Numbered from the stretch's first letter, positions 31,113 through 42,909 are shown. The stretch: 64,000 bases of DNA from Siphonodentalium dalli (GCA_032622095.1 CP136066.1:187588716-187652715); one strand, 5' to 3'. Notes: generated by a model not told the origin, from the sequence alone. A program made the numbers and translations.

Positions 31113-31724
31113 TTAGATCAATGTCTGCATCCGGTTAATCAAACACGTTCTATCGCCGTTGGGGCAGCATTCCATACATCTTAAAGATCCTTCCTGGTTT
31201 TGGTGATCGTCGGTCAAATAGCACTGCACAGTCTGCTCAATTTCAGGAATATTAGCACACAGGACGAATATAGCTCCAACTAGTTCTTCAAATTGGTCGA
31301 ATGTCAGAGATATTCCGTATTTGGTTGCACACAAATCATCTGAATGTTCAGGCAGCCAATACCTGCGAATGTCAACACGCGGGATGCCGCTCTTTATCGT
31401 AATGAAGAAATTCCCTCCGATATGACGTCTCATGAATACATCGTCTTCACCGGTACGATAACTGACCACTTCTTGATGTATATCTGCTAAGTAAGATTTC
31501 AACTCTTTGAATCTCCTTAGATTTAATGTTATTCCAGATTTTGTCGGAAATTTATGGCCCGCAGAACTTTCACCGCACTCTCGTATGTGTATATACAGAT
31601 TTCCCTGGAATCGGCCGTCAAATAGGAAAATGTCATTTCCTAACGGGGCCAAGCATTGTGGATGGAACGCCCTCTCGTTGGTTTCAGTCCGTTGGTTTCC
31701 TTCAACATCGGGTTGATCAGTCAT
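31113..31724 (-). CDS. Tandem PC4-like coactivator domain protein
   Basis: This 203-residue protein has two copies of the PC4 (positive cofactor 4) single-strand-DNA-binding fold. Copy one spans about residues 33-85, with NLYIHIREC, KSGITLNLRRFKELKSYL and DIHQEV. Copy two spans about 101-165, with NFFITIKS, VDIRRYWLPE, KYGISLTFDQFEELVGAI. The pattern of strand, Ile-Arg-x-Tyr, then Gly-Ile-x-Leu and a helix with Phe/Trp is diagnostic. A cysteine-rich tail (CMECCPNGDRTC) could bind a metal. The ATG at 31724 is chosen; the open frame continues to 31766 across a possible TTTTCCAG acceptor. PC4 proteins aid transcription or protect single-stranded DNA, and the TBP-like gene lies next door. Confidence 0.8.
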   Translation of the reverse strand: MTDQPDVEGNQRTETNERAFHPQCLAPLGNDIFLFDGRFQGNLYIHIRECGESSAGHKFPTKSGITLNLRRFKELKSYLADIHQEVVSYRTGEDDVFMRRHIGGNFFITIKSGIPRVDIRRYWLPEHSDDLCATKYGISLTFDQFEELVGAIFVLCANIPEIEQTVQCYLTDDHQNQEGSLRCMECCPNGDRTCLINRMQTLI

Positions 31725-31835
31725 TGTTTTTTTATTTTGAACCTGGAAAATAAGAAAACAAAACATTACTTATCAGTTACACATCGAGAATACAAAAGTC
31801 CGAAAGGAGTCCGCTCATGCGTTTGGTGGATGTTG

Positions 31836-32090
31836 GGTGTGGGGGGAGGCCCGCCCGCCCGCCCCGCCCGCCCGCCCGCCCTGGGGGAGGGGGGAGGCCC
31901 GCCCGCCCCGCCCGCCCGCCCGCCCTGGGGAGGGGAGGCCCGCCCCGCCCGCCCGCCCTGGGGAGGGGAGGCCCGCCCGCCCGCCCGCCCGCCCCCGCCC
32001 GCCCTGGGGAGGGGAGCCCAGCCCCCCCCCCCCCGCCCTGTCGCCCCTGGGGGGAGGGGGGAGGCCCGCCCCCCGCCCGCATACTCAATA
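31836..32090. repeat. GC-rich minisatellite with G-run potential
   Basis: About 250 bases made of CCCGCCC runs punctuated by CTGGGGAGGGG sit in an otherwise AT-rich element. All frames are open across it because it contains almost no A/T, so the proline/arginine-rich frames here are not evidence of protein. It lies between the divergent PC4-like gene (minus) and the ORF at 32118 (plus). On the minus strand it has many G-runs able to form quadruplexes. Confidence 0.85.
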
Positions 32091-32117
32091 AGAATAAGAA
32101 AATTGAGTCAGTTCATT

Positions 32118-32678
32118 ATGGAGAGAATACTACCCGCAGAAATACTGGAGAAAATATACAATCAGCTAATTGAAATGTCAACTATAAATCCAGAAATAAA
32201 AAAACAACTACTACACAATTGGTTTATAAGAGAAATTAAAATAATACTGAAGAATATAGATGAAGGATATTTTCCTGTACAACGATTGAAATCTTTGATT
32301 GAGAGGTCTGAATTTGAAACTGATTTCTTACAAGATATATTGAATCAAATGTATTCAAATCGCTGGGTATTTAGAGGCGTTCCTAAAAACAAAATACATG
32401 ACATTCGTGAACTTATTGGAGATAACTTTGTGAGATTTGCAGAATACCGAGACTGGGTTTTCAATCAGAGAAGTTTTGAAGAAGTGACAATAATTCATGG
32501 ATATATCATTCTCCGTGAACCGTGTACACTGTTCACGATTGAACAAATACTTAACAGCGGCGTGATTTTGGATTACATTTCTACAAGTAAATCGAAATAT
32601 ATTTCAGAATTAGAGAATGAATTAATCTGGTCATTCGGAATAATCTGGAATTATGGTGACTCTTCGTTGAGAAAATAA
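32118..32678 (+). CDS. Unrecognised 186-residue protein
   Basis: The first ATG after the GC-rich block opens 186 codons with a natural residue mix. The start MERILPAEILEKIYNQL faintly recalls an F-box helix; the rest is helical and rich in Ile, Leu and Glu, with WVFRGVPKNKIHDIRELI in the middle. I cannot place it in a family. It is the only plus-strand gene among the minus-strand genes of this half of the Polinton. It ends about 390 bases before the convergent polymerase end, with a 20-bp-arm hairpin (32916-32959) between them. Confidence 0.45.
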   Translation: MERILPAEILEKIYNQLIEMSTINPEIKKQLLHNWFIREIKIILKNIDEGYFPVQRLKSLIERSEFETDFLQDILNQMYSNRWVFRGVPKNKIHDIRELIGDNFVRFAEYRDWVFNQRSFEEVTIIHGYIILREPCTLFTIEQILNSGVILDYISTSKSKYISELENELIWSFGIIWNYGDSSLRK

Positions 32679-32915
32679 AAAAAAACATAGTTGTTTTTGG
32701 TTTAAGTATAAACCAAAAATGAGATTGTACTGGAGGTAAAAATGTAATGATAGAAATCATAATTCATAACTAACCTGTATAGAATATTTCACACGCACAG
32801 TATAGGACTACCGAATTTGTAATTGTGAATTGGATCGGGTAGCATTTTATAGATCGAAAAAATGGACACCTTGGATAAATTGACCAATGACGGCCATACG
32901 TTTATAGTAATACGT

Positions 32916-32959
32916 GTTCATACACGCTCGATGTTATCTAACATCGAACGTGTTTGAAC
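32916..32959. terminator. Hairpin between convergent genes
   Basis: Arms of 20 bases (GTTCATACACGCTCGATGTT and its complement with two mismatches) enclose a 4-base loop. It lies between the end of the plus ORF (32678) and the end of the polymerase gene (33066). A role in transcript ending is only inferred from position. Confidence 0.35.
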
Positions 32960-33065
32960 GAGTCTTAGTATAATCCGATAACTACCATCGATCGAATGTT
33001 TACACTCTCATTACAACCTTGATCAAATATAGACGATTAAATTATATATATATTACGTACCTCGT

Positions 33066-36000
33066 TCAATATCCATATGGCAGTGTATCCATGTTATCCA
33101 ATCGTCTGCGTTTGGTATAAACAACTCGGTACTGTTTGTCCTCAGATCTGTTATATATCTTTCTTTTTCCTTTCGATCTGCATATTTTCCTTGGATTGGT
33201 TGTGGTGATGGGCACTGTGCTTCCAGATTCTAACAGCTCTTTAATCGTCTGGAAATTGATAAACTGTGAATTTTCAAAGTTCAAAGAGAACCCCCGAACT
33301 TTACACGTCTCTTTAGCTTTATTTGTTCGATAAGCGTAATTCTTGGGGCCTCCAGAAACAAATTCTTCGATGTATTCGTCCGGATCTAGCTCGCTGGTGA
33401 GTTGGCCCAAATAGTCGCCCAGTGGGGGATTAATTTGATCCTCAGTGCTGCTAAATACACAACTATCCGTGTCGTAATATAATACTCTTCTGTCCAAGGA
33501 ATGAATAACTTCATATAGCATTAATCGAGCGTGACACGTCGTGAATGTGGCCAAATATATGTTATTCGCTGCTCCACAAGGCACACAGTCTTTTCGATAG
33601 GTCCACTCCATTTGAAGCATGTCATCAGTTATGACATGAAAATTTTCCATTTGTTTCATTGGATTTGAAATCAGCTGGAATAGATTGTCTTGTTCCGATT
33701 CATGGAAATACTCGGTCTGCTTGAAATTCTGGTTTTGGCCTAACTTCCCCCAAAATGAGTTGAGCATGAGCTTGCTGATTTGCCTCAGTCCTGGATTCTT
33801 TTCGATGCTTTCTCTGTCCAGTAATATACCTTCGTTGTCTTTATACGATGTGATGTATTTATCCATGTCTTCGTTAGATTTTATCCAATCCGGAGGACCG
33901 CTAGCCTGCTGCTTGAACTTTAGGAATGTGTTTATATATTCCGTGAATAATCCATTTTGTTGGCTATAGTCTGACGTTTCGGTCCAATGGTATATTTCAT
34001 ATATTTTGAGAATCTTGTATCCCACTTTGACAGCTGTCTCCAGTTCAGGAATACACCAAACGCCGGTAATGGCTCTCTGTTGGCACGTACACGTGCAAGG
34101 TCGTTGATTTTCATTATCAGCACAAGTCCTGCACAGTGGAAACTTCAGTTTACCTTCGGATCGATACGGTAATACGGGGTGATAGAGTCCATTAGGTGGT
34201 AAAATCTTGACTTGCGCTATTCCGAAGTAATCCTTAAGCTCGGTAATGTCATCGCCCAAAATGATTTTAGGGTGTCCAATCGGATAGCGAGAGTATTTGA
34301 GCACACTTGGATACAGCGACGTGAAATCAAAATAGTGTATTTTCTCACCAGCGGCAGCTTTGTAGTGTAATTTAGTTGCATTCGTTCTGCCGCCGAAGAA
34401 ACTGTCTCTAGGCTCTAGCCGCTCAACAATGTCTAAACTAGCGATGAAGTCACGAAGCTCCGGATTAGTCTTTCGAGCAGCGACGAACTCGTGTTCCCAA
34501 ATGCACACATATTTCATGCCTCGACTTTCTATAAACTTCTTCTTTTTCTGTGTGAGTCCGTATAATTCATTAGGTGTCTGGTTGGTTATCGGATTCTTGA
34601 CTATGTCTCTATCGTGACTCAGACAAAGTTCACATCCATGGAATTGACAGCCGTGAAATTCGAATGCCGTGTTTAATTCTTCGCAATAGCCATCCAGTCT
34701 GTATTTTGCATCATCGAGTTTCTTTTCACGGCCGTTCAATGCGTGAGTTATGTGAACTTTGTCTTTGAACATCATCCATTCCAGCCATTGAATAGAACTT
34801 TTGCTGTATTGATCTTTATACGATGTCTTGGGGATTCGAGCTATCTGGGATTTGAGAAATTCTTTCTCACGAATTTGGACGCCGCGTTCATCTTGAAGTT
34901 TTGTGTCTTGAACCCATTCACCTTTGTATAAAATAGACAAGGTTCCATCTTTACATTTAGCAGGAAGCCACGTTTTCCCTTCAGTACTTAGACGCACTCT
35001 CCATTCCTCGTCGACGAATTTCGTTCTGAATATACCCATACATACCGATGCGATTGTAACGTATTGGAATGGATCAACCGCACCGACCAGTTTGAACTTC
35101 ATATCGCCAGAAAACTCGTCAATTACGGGTTGTATATTTCCAGTCGCATTCATGATGTGGGTTCTGAATTTTATGCAAGCTTGTCTCAAAATATTGACAT
35201 CACTACGACAATAATCCGATAATTCTTTCTTGAAGATGAAAACTGCATTTGTTTGAGCAGCGTGCCATTTCGTGAAGTCTTTTCGTTCAGCCACACTCAT
35301 ATAATCAGCGCCGTAATATTTGGCATCCGGATAGGGTCCTTCATAATTCTGGTTGGCTGATTTATTGAAAAAGTGCGGGAACCATCCTTTTTTCTCGCCA
35401 TCAAGACCGAAAGTTTTCGGTAACAGTGCCAGCTTCATTGGTAGAAAGCTGAGACTGTCCAGTACTTTTATATGAAGATCTTTTTCCACGTATAGGTACA
35501 TCAATTTGGATCCATTATATATAACTTTGGGTCTCAAGGATTGATCAATGAGATATTCCATGAGAAAATATCCATCGTAACCCTTGAAGTTGTGAGCCAG
35601 TGCTATGAACCCTTTGTGTTGTTCCGAGAATAACCATTTTCCAAACTTTTCACCGGTATCAGGACCGCTAAATATAACCTCTCGGAGTCCGCATGTATCC
35701 GAACATAAATTTCGGTCACTCTTCTTTTTCTTCTTCTTGTCATCACTGTCGATACACGCATCACATAGAGGTTCGCAATTTTTACAGTTCGGTTTCACTT
35801 CCAACGATTCATGCATGCATTCGTAGCAAGCTGTTTGGGCGACGAGGAAGTTCGGTGTATGCTGGACTTTTCCGCACCATGTTTTTAAACAGTTCTGAAA
35901 AGTAATAATTGAACGTTTTAACCTCTAGCTTTATCGATAATAAAAAACAAAATAAAACGTCTACACTTTGTTTAAATAATTATTTTAAAAAAAAATTAAA

Positions 36001-38304
36001 AAATTTAAAAAAAAGGTTTTGGTATGGGTTCAACGTTAATAAAGAGCGTTGACGTATTACTATTGTTCGTTGGTTGATCCTAAAAAAATTACTCGTTCCA
36101 ATCTACGTGTCAATATTAAAAATGTATATCATGATCCGACATATAGCCTGTATAATTGTCGATTCAAGCACGCAGCTATCAAGTTCAATAAAGTTAAAAC
36201 AATTATATATTACGTTAGTTTACTATATAACAATTACAAATGTCTTTTCACAAAAAAAATATGCTACACATTTTCAATGTGTCAAGAATTAAAAAAGTTA
36301 ATTACTCGATTTAACATCTGTGACTCAGTTGAATTTTAATATTGAGACCCTTAACTTTGGTCGAATTCAAGTATGTAATTGTTATATGGTAATATAACAC
36401 GCGAGGTAACAGCTAAAAGAGCGTTCAGCGATAATCTAATTTAAAAAAAATGAAAGAGCGTCTCTACTTATGCGCGCCTTTAATAAAGAGCGTTACGTTA
36501 TCGTGATTTCGACTGTAATGTGTTACATATATATATATATTACAATTAGGTTAAGACTCACCTGACACTTAGCACATTTCTTGCATATATGATCCTCTTT
36601 ACAGTCCTGGCAATCCTTTGTATGTAAAGGTGCATATCCTTCAGAACATTCCAATATATCATGTTGAATGGTTTCGAAGTCGAAGAAACAGAATTTAGCT
36701 CTTTCATCATCAGTAACGGGAGGTATGGCCCTCACATAGCATTCGTGTGGTCCCATTGTGTATTTGTCACACGATCTACAAAATGTTTCTCCGCACACGT
36801 GTTGATTCGGACGTCTTTTCCGTCTCTCCATGACTTTTGTACAGTCCAAGCATTTCCACCATTTTTGACAAGGCGCTGTAGTTTCTCCCGAAGCTTGATT
36901 AATAGGTTTTGCTTTATGACGCACGAAACATTGATGAGACATACACGTCATATTACAATCTGAACAATGTTCTTTGTTTTCACTTTGTCGACATTTATCG
37001 CTTTTGCACACGAAACAGGTGTGTTCACAATAATGCTTTCCTTTGGTTGAATAATGTTTTAAACAATGCACACAGAAATATTGTGCGCTAAAGAATCCCG
37101 TTATGGATTGTATAGCGTGGAAATGTTCATTAGCAGTGAGATATAAATATATCACGGGTCTTTCTATACCGTCTGTAGGCGCGCTGGTAATGAATTTATT
37201 ACCCAGTCTAGCACTGATGACTAGTATTGTCAAATTCAGAGTTTCCTCGAATGCTTTTAGATCTGCTAAACTGGCCGGTCTGTCTGTTGATACACCTGCG
37301 ATGACACTAATTGCTTTGGCTAATTTTCCTTGCTCCGTGCGTTTTTTGTCCGTCATATGTTTGTAATAATTGCTCGGTACTTTTCTGTATTCCATGATGA
37401 GTTGTAAATTATTTGTGGTTCCTCTATTCTGTGTTATTTCCAGCCATTCATCAGGACTGCAAATATTTAATTTACACCAACATGTGGCGATAGCCCGTGC
37501 CATACACATATTGTCGGTGTTTTCAATCGTAACGATCGATGTTTTATTTCTTAGATTGTTACTTTCATTATGTAAAGCCGTTATCCTCCTCCGTGCTCCG
37601 CCTTTAGGTAACTCGATGGTGCCTATATCTATGTGGAAACTTTGATTGACAGTCAGTGTTTGATTACTGTTCAAAACGAGTTCGATTCTGTCAATCACAG
37701 TGTTAGCATTTAACGTTTGCAACGTTTGTAACGGAACTACTATAGGGTTGTCCAAACTTTCATGGTGAATGATAACTCTGCCAAGATCATTGTCAGCCAA
37801 ATTTCCACGAGCTCTTTGAATAGTGTCCTCGAACATTGAATGCAGATTCCTGTATATGTCGATTAACTTTTTCTCTTTGTAAATTTCATCTAATTTGATC
37901 TCATATGTTCTCTGTGTTGCCAAATTGTTTCCGAAGATTCGTTCACTCCTTTTGCGAATGCTATATCCAGTTATTTGAATATCAGAACTGCCGGCTGTTT
38001 GATTGTCTGATTTTACGGCTTCATCTTGATGAGGTGTATGTTCGTGTTCTCGGTTTTGTAATCCTGATGGTCCAGCTGTACCGGGTTGTGAGTTGTTAAC
38101 ATCATTTTTAGACGCATCATCTTCTCCGTATCCGATTTGGTTCGGCCATGGATCATCTCCTGAACAAAGCGTAGATGCTTCAATTATATCTTCATCCAGT
38201 TGATAAGCTACGATAGCCTTGTCGTATTCTTCGATGTCTTGCAGAATACATTCTATTTCATAAATTTCATCCACTGTTAGAGGTGTCATTATTTCTTCAG
38301 CCAT
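33066..38304 (-). CDS. Protein-primed-type DNA polymerase B, two exons
   Basis: Exon 1 is 38304-36562 and exon 2 is 35894-33066, giving about 1,523 residues. The 667-bp intron has a textbook donor (CAG then GTGAGT) and acceptor (TTTTCAG) in phase 0. Exon 1 has a disordered start, a segment with NTDNMCMARAI and HFHAIQSITGFF resembling an OTU-type cysteine-protease domain, several CxxC zinc clusters, and exonuclease motif I (FFDFETI). Exon 2 has motif II (HNFKGYDGYF) and motif III (YCRSDVNIL). It then has an endonuclease-like insert (DGYCEELNTAFEFHGCQFHG), motif A (FDFTSLYPS, near 34305-34334), motif B (KLMLNSFWGKLG) and motif C (YYDTDS, near 33453-33482). All catalytic residues are present. 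It replicates the element. Confidence 0.93.
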
Positions 38305-38549
38305 TTTTCGAGAAGTCCTGAGTAGTGATTACAGCGGCGTATATTCACTATATGGAATACAGCTTAGTAAGCTATATTTTTATACCATAAAATCCCGAAC
38401 ATATGCAAGCACGGATTACGTAACATTATATAAGATTATATATATATGAACGTAAAGTATGAATAGGCCGATAATTGGTTTTGTACGGACGAGGCAACAT
38501 TAGTTGTTTAACTGGTTATTATTACGTAACCCTGTGTTCCCCCCGCTGA

Positions 38550-39689
38550 GAACACCTGCTGATTATCTATTTTTCTAAACATGGAACATGTCTGAACCTA
38601 TAATTGGTACAATAGCAGTGATATAATGTTACATCATCGGTGCTACCTGTAGTTTTCGGCATACAAAATGATCGTAAGTGTGACTGGAGTGATAAGGGGT
38701 TATTACGTAATGTTGTTATAACAATGTGATCAAAGCAATTTGCATAATTGAGTGTCTCACGACCTGACGTAATATGTATGCATGTTTTATGGATAACTAA
38801 TTATCGCGTGAATGACACAGTTTATCAACCTTAATTGATACTAACTCGTTTTGTTCTAAATCGATTTGTTTTCTGAATACCATATAGCTGTGACCGGGGA
38901 AATAATATAATTCATTTGGTAAAGCAAAGGTGTGAAAGACACATTGTTAACACCAATGTGGCGTGTGTGATTGAGTGTACATCGCTCATGTTCCATGTAA
39001 AAATGGCTGAGATTAAATGATCATTCATTCAATATGACAGTTCATTCTGGGGGGTTGTAATTTCGCCTTACAATTTTCGACCGTTAGGGATTCAACATAG
39101 TACATTTCAATACTTCCAATAATTGACGAAAATACACGCCTGTCATATGGGATAGAGAGAGTGTAAAGAATAAACGCTCTTTATTATTTATGTAAAAAGT
39201 AATAGTGTCTATTTTCAGGTATGACAATTATATGAACTGCGTCCGATAAAACACTGGAATGTATGCATTCACACCGTTGGTCACAATGTCCAATAAAGCT
39301 ATTTCTAAACATCGATTAATAAATTCATGAAAAATATTTGAACAAAAAAATAACGAAAGATATTACGAGCAAATAATTTAACATTCGATATTTTTTAATA
39401 TCGAGTTTATCAGAAACCGAAAAAACTCGTTATAAATTTTTTATTTAAACAATTTTGGGGGTTTTGATAATTTTGAGGGTTTTGAAATTTTGGGGTTTTG
39501 ATAATTTGGAAGTTTGGAAATTTTTTGTGGAAAAAATTAATTTTCGGGTTTTTGAAATTTTTTGGAAAAAATAAATTTTTGAAATTTTTTTTTTGGGTTT
39601 TTGATATTTTAGGAATATTTTAGTACAACCAATTTTAGACCCAAAGATTCTATTTTTAGATGTGGGTCTAACGAGGCCCCTATTCTTCT
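38550..39689. repeat. Polinton right terminal inverted repeat
   Basis: This is the inverted partner of 23368-24515, differing by a handful of bases. It includes ATAAACGCTCTTTATTATT near 39170, the mirror of the motif in the left repeat. A block reading GATAAAACACTGGAATGTATG (39246 onward) is also found, diverged, in the arms of the neighbouring element (for example 41826). The region 38305-38549 before it holds the polymerase upstream sequence. Confidence 0.95.
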
Positions 39690-39695
39690 ACCAGT

Positions 39696-40134
39696 TCAAA
39701 ACATGGGAACGTTTTGATGTTCTTTTATGTTCTGATGAGGAACTTTATGCCATGCAGTTCAGGGAATATATTTCTTTGTTGATACTTATTCCTTGATAAT
39801 CTAGTTTACAGTAAGGTGGTCCGCGAACTCGAGATTGCATGATTTTGTTACGTTTGTGAGTCGATAATATCGATATCGCCGTAAACATTGCATTGATTGG
39901 GAGGAATTCCATGATTGTAAGCGATGTAAATCAAAAGCGACTCACAAAGTCACAGACAACATGCAATATCGAGCTGGGATTTCCATCTTCTTTAAAATAC
40001 ATTATTATGGAACAGGCATTTTATTCCACATGCTTGTACTTTATATACCACATCACAAACTGAGCGATGAACGGTGAACGACCAACGAATTATGCTATTA
40101 TTTATAAAAACAGACGTTTATATACCAATGTTTT
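39696..40134. other. Spacer between the two elements, no gene
   Basis: About 440 bases of AT-rich DNA follow the Polinton duplication. They contain one near-palindromic phrase (AAAACATGGGAACGTTTTGATGTT region) but no gene or clear repeat. Confidence 0.5.
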
Positions 40135-41713
40135 TTTTTATATCTCGGCCGACTATTGTGTGTCTGACACATCAACTAAATAATCTCAGCTTAAGATGGC
40201 TTAACCAAATTATTCATAGAGCAGGTCGTCATATTTGAGCGTCATGTGGGTGTGTGTATATTTTTGAATCGTTGATAAAAATGGGGGTAAGTATATTTTC
40301 GATAGAGCAGGGCGTCATATTTGAGCGTCATGTTGGTGTGTGTATATTTTTTACTAACAAGTTGGTTCATCGTGTATAAGGTTGAAGTTTTTTTTTTTTA
40401 TATCTCGGCCGACTATTGTGATTAAATGTCTGAAGAATCAAACGAATAATCTCAGCTTAAGACGGCTTAACCAAATTATTTGCATAAAGATTCAGACAGG
40501 TATACATCTTACTGAAAATAATCACGATCGACTATATATTTGTGATTAAATGTCTGAAGCATCAACCGAATAATCTCAGCTTAAGACGGTTTAACCAAAT
40601 TATTTGCGTAAAGATTTAGACACACATACATCTAACTGTATTTTGAGCAACAGAGGAATATTTATACCTACTGGATAGTGCGTATTCATCCGAAGAAATG
40701 TCTGACGATTCTGTCAACTGGGATTAAAAATGAACACTTTAAATATTGTATATCCTACCATATGTGAACTTATGTGAATTATGTCATCACCAATAAATGC
40801 ATGTACAATCGATTATCTTTTCAATAATAATATCTCTCTGGGTTCTATCGTGGTAAAAATCTTTTACAATTTATTGCCAAGAGATATTCCACTCAATGTT
40901 TGTCACACACATACGTCATAATACTCACCTCCCCCAACAACCCCATCCCCAACCACCTTCCCATCTCACATCACTTACCTGCACCTATTCATGCGCGTAT
41001 ATATTGTACAATGTGTACGTGTCGGAGCACAAGACATCCAAATAAGGAGTATTACCTCATAGTAAAGCAACACTCTTTATTCATCTTTCAACATAAATCA
41101 CACACGTGCATTATCGCGAATTATTGGAAGAGCGTACGTTTATAGAGTTATTGTTCTTAGAACGAGAATCGTCAGTCGGTTATTTTAAAAAGCGTTGCTA
41201 AAAAGGGGGCGAGGACCCCGCCCACCCTGTTTTAGTGGTTTTTTTTGTACTTGGATGATGTGTCAGCGAGCCATTTTTCATAATAACCTCGGGATGACAA
41301 CGTCGTAGAGCGGTGTTATAATAATGAACGAATTTCACAGCGAAAATTACTAAGCCTATTATCATGGTAGTTTCCCTAGTTTTGTGCTCATAACCAGAGT
41401 GGTTTATTCATATAACATCAAGGGTTGCGTGTGTGTCCACTTATAACATCATTATTTGTATAACGTGATATGTTGTTAACACGTACAGGTGATGAGATTA
41501 TGCGATAATTAGCTATCAAAATATGCATACATAAGCTCAAGTAATATGTACACGCAATCCTTGAATGGAGATGGATTACATTTACCACCATCAAAACTAC
41601 AGACACCGTGTTTATGAATTTAATGCAAGATTGAGACAAATTATAATATTTTTTCATACACGCAATCCTTGAAGTTACTTTGATGTTATTGTTATTTCGA
41701 ACAAACTGAAAAC

Positions 41714-41929
41714 ATGATGATACAAGAAATTTTCAATTTGTTATGCTTATCGCTGTACCAATTGATTGTTGGTAATCAACGACAAAATGACCAACACGCC
41801 GAGAATGATTCATACCATGCTGATGATAAACACTGGAATGTATGCATTCATAATGATGGTGACAATGGCCAAGATGACAGCGACTCGGACCAGACCATCA
41901 GACGCCGTCCCGTCTATTCCATCATATAA
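41714..41929 (+). CDS. Small acidic ORF, duplicated in both arms
   Basis: Its 71 residues start with a signal-like hydrophobic stretch (IFNLLCLSLYQLIVG) followed by an acidic, His-rich segment (DDSDSDQ) and RRRPVYSII. The same ORF, about 87% alike, lies inverted in the other arm (48967-49182). A second overlapping frame (41766-41963) is equally conserved between arms. This equal conservation suggests DNA-level copying rather than selection on protein. It may not be a gene. Confidence 0.25.
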   Translation: MMIQEIFNLLCLSLYQLIVGNQRQNDQHAENDSYHADDKHWNVCIHNDGDNGQDDSDSDQTIRRRPVYSII

Positions 41930-42119
41930 TTGGAATATGTCCACAATGTTTTACTTGAAATAATTTGAATGTCATTGCTCTCACATAAATAATAAAGAGC
42001 GTTATTGAGCATCGTGTATCGCTATTTCACCAGAGCGTTATTGAGCATCGTGTATCGCTATTTCACCAGAGGTCACATGTTAGACATTGTACACGTATAT
42101 ACATACGTAACATCAGAGG

Positions 42120-42305
42120 AAGGGGAGAGAGGGAAAAAAGCAAATGAGCAAGAGGGGACAGGGAAAAAGGCAAATGAGCAAGAGAAGAGGAGAAAAAGAG
42201 CAAGTGAGCAAGGGAAAAAGTGCAAGTGAGCAAGGGAAAAAGAGCAAGTGAGCAAGGGAAAAAGAGCAACTGAGCAAGAGGTGAGGAAAAAAGAGCAAGT
42301 GAGCA
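42120..42305. repeat. Minisatellite, 20-22 bp GAGCAAG unit
   Basis: About eight copies of a unit like GTGAGCAAGGGAAAAAGAGC occupy this stretch of the left arm. The minus-strand open frames across it (Leu/Ser/Phe repeats) are by-products. The matching part of the right arm lacks the expansion. Confidence 0.85.
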
Positions 42306-42909
42306 TATATAGGAGGATAATAATCACACGAGTCAATGGATTATAAAAAGCAGCATTTTATAGATCGAAAAAGTGACACGGTGGATAAATTGACCTTATC
42401 ACGTGATCATGTGATATTTACACACTTAAGCTCTGTTTAAACAATACATATCTCATCTACAGCAGTCTACTTCATTGTGAATTAAGTCACTTTGGGTTAT
42501 TTGACTATAAACCTGTTACACCACAGCATTGGGTTATTGTAATTTAATGAACATTTTACACATCGTGATGGTTTTCAAAAATAGTACAACTTCACGTTGG
42601 TGATACACGAATGAAGAGCGTTTGATTAATAAGAAATTACTACACGAATGAACTGAAATTTATATTTCACATATTCCCAACAACAGATGCTGACATAGGC
42701 ATTGTGTTATACTCGCCCTAATTGGTGATCCATAGACACCTACGCTGTATGATACTTTCTATGTATTACACTGTATTTCTATGGAACCAAGGTCTTAGGA
42801 TAAATTATTCATCACGTTGTTAAGTTAATCGAACAGCACGCTCATAATACACAACCATTGTACATTTTATAGGCATCACCACGATCGTAATCATTATCAA
42901 CATCCTTGT

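Larger units (their letters stand above)
23368..39689. mobile_element. Polinton (Maverick), structurally complete
   Basis: A 16,322-bp element starts AGAAGAATAGGGG and ends with the complement. It is flanked by a perfect 6-bp duplication, ACCAGT (23362-23367 and 39690-39695). AG/CT termini and 6-bp duplications are the known Polinton hallmarks, made by its retroviral-type integrase. All core genes are present: DNA polymerase B, integrase, packaging ATPase, adenovirus-type protease and two capsid-protein candidates. These elements are regarded as endogenous virus-like transposons able to make particles. The terminal repeats are almost identical, which argues for recent insertion. Only the TBP-like gene shows a clear frame break, so most of the set still looks functional. 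Confidence 0.95.

Noticed and set aside
31662-32117. Proline/arginine-rich N-terminal extension of the ORF at 32118
   Set aside because: The GC-rich block is open in all frames because it lacks A/T, and the upstream part is antisense to the PC4-like gene.
36049-36339. Plus-strand ORF inside the polymerase intron
   Set aside because: It starts only at TTG, has biased AT-rich composition and no recognisable domain.
42063-42336. Minus-strand Leu/Ser/Phe repeat ORFs resembling membrane proteins
   Set aside because: They are translations of the 20-22 bp minisatellite.
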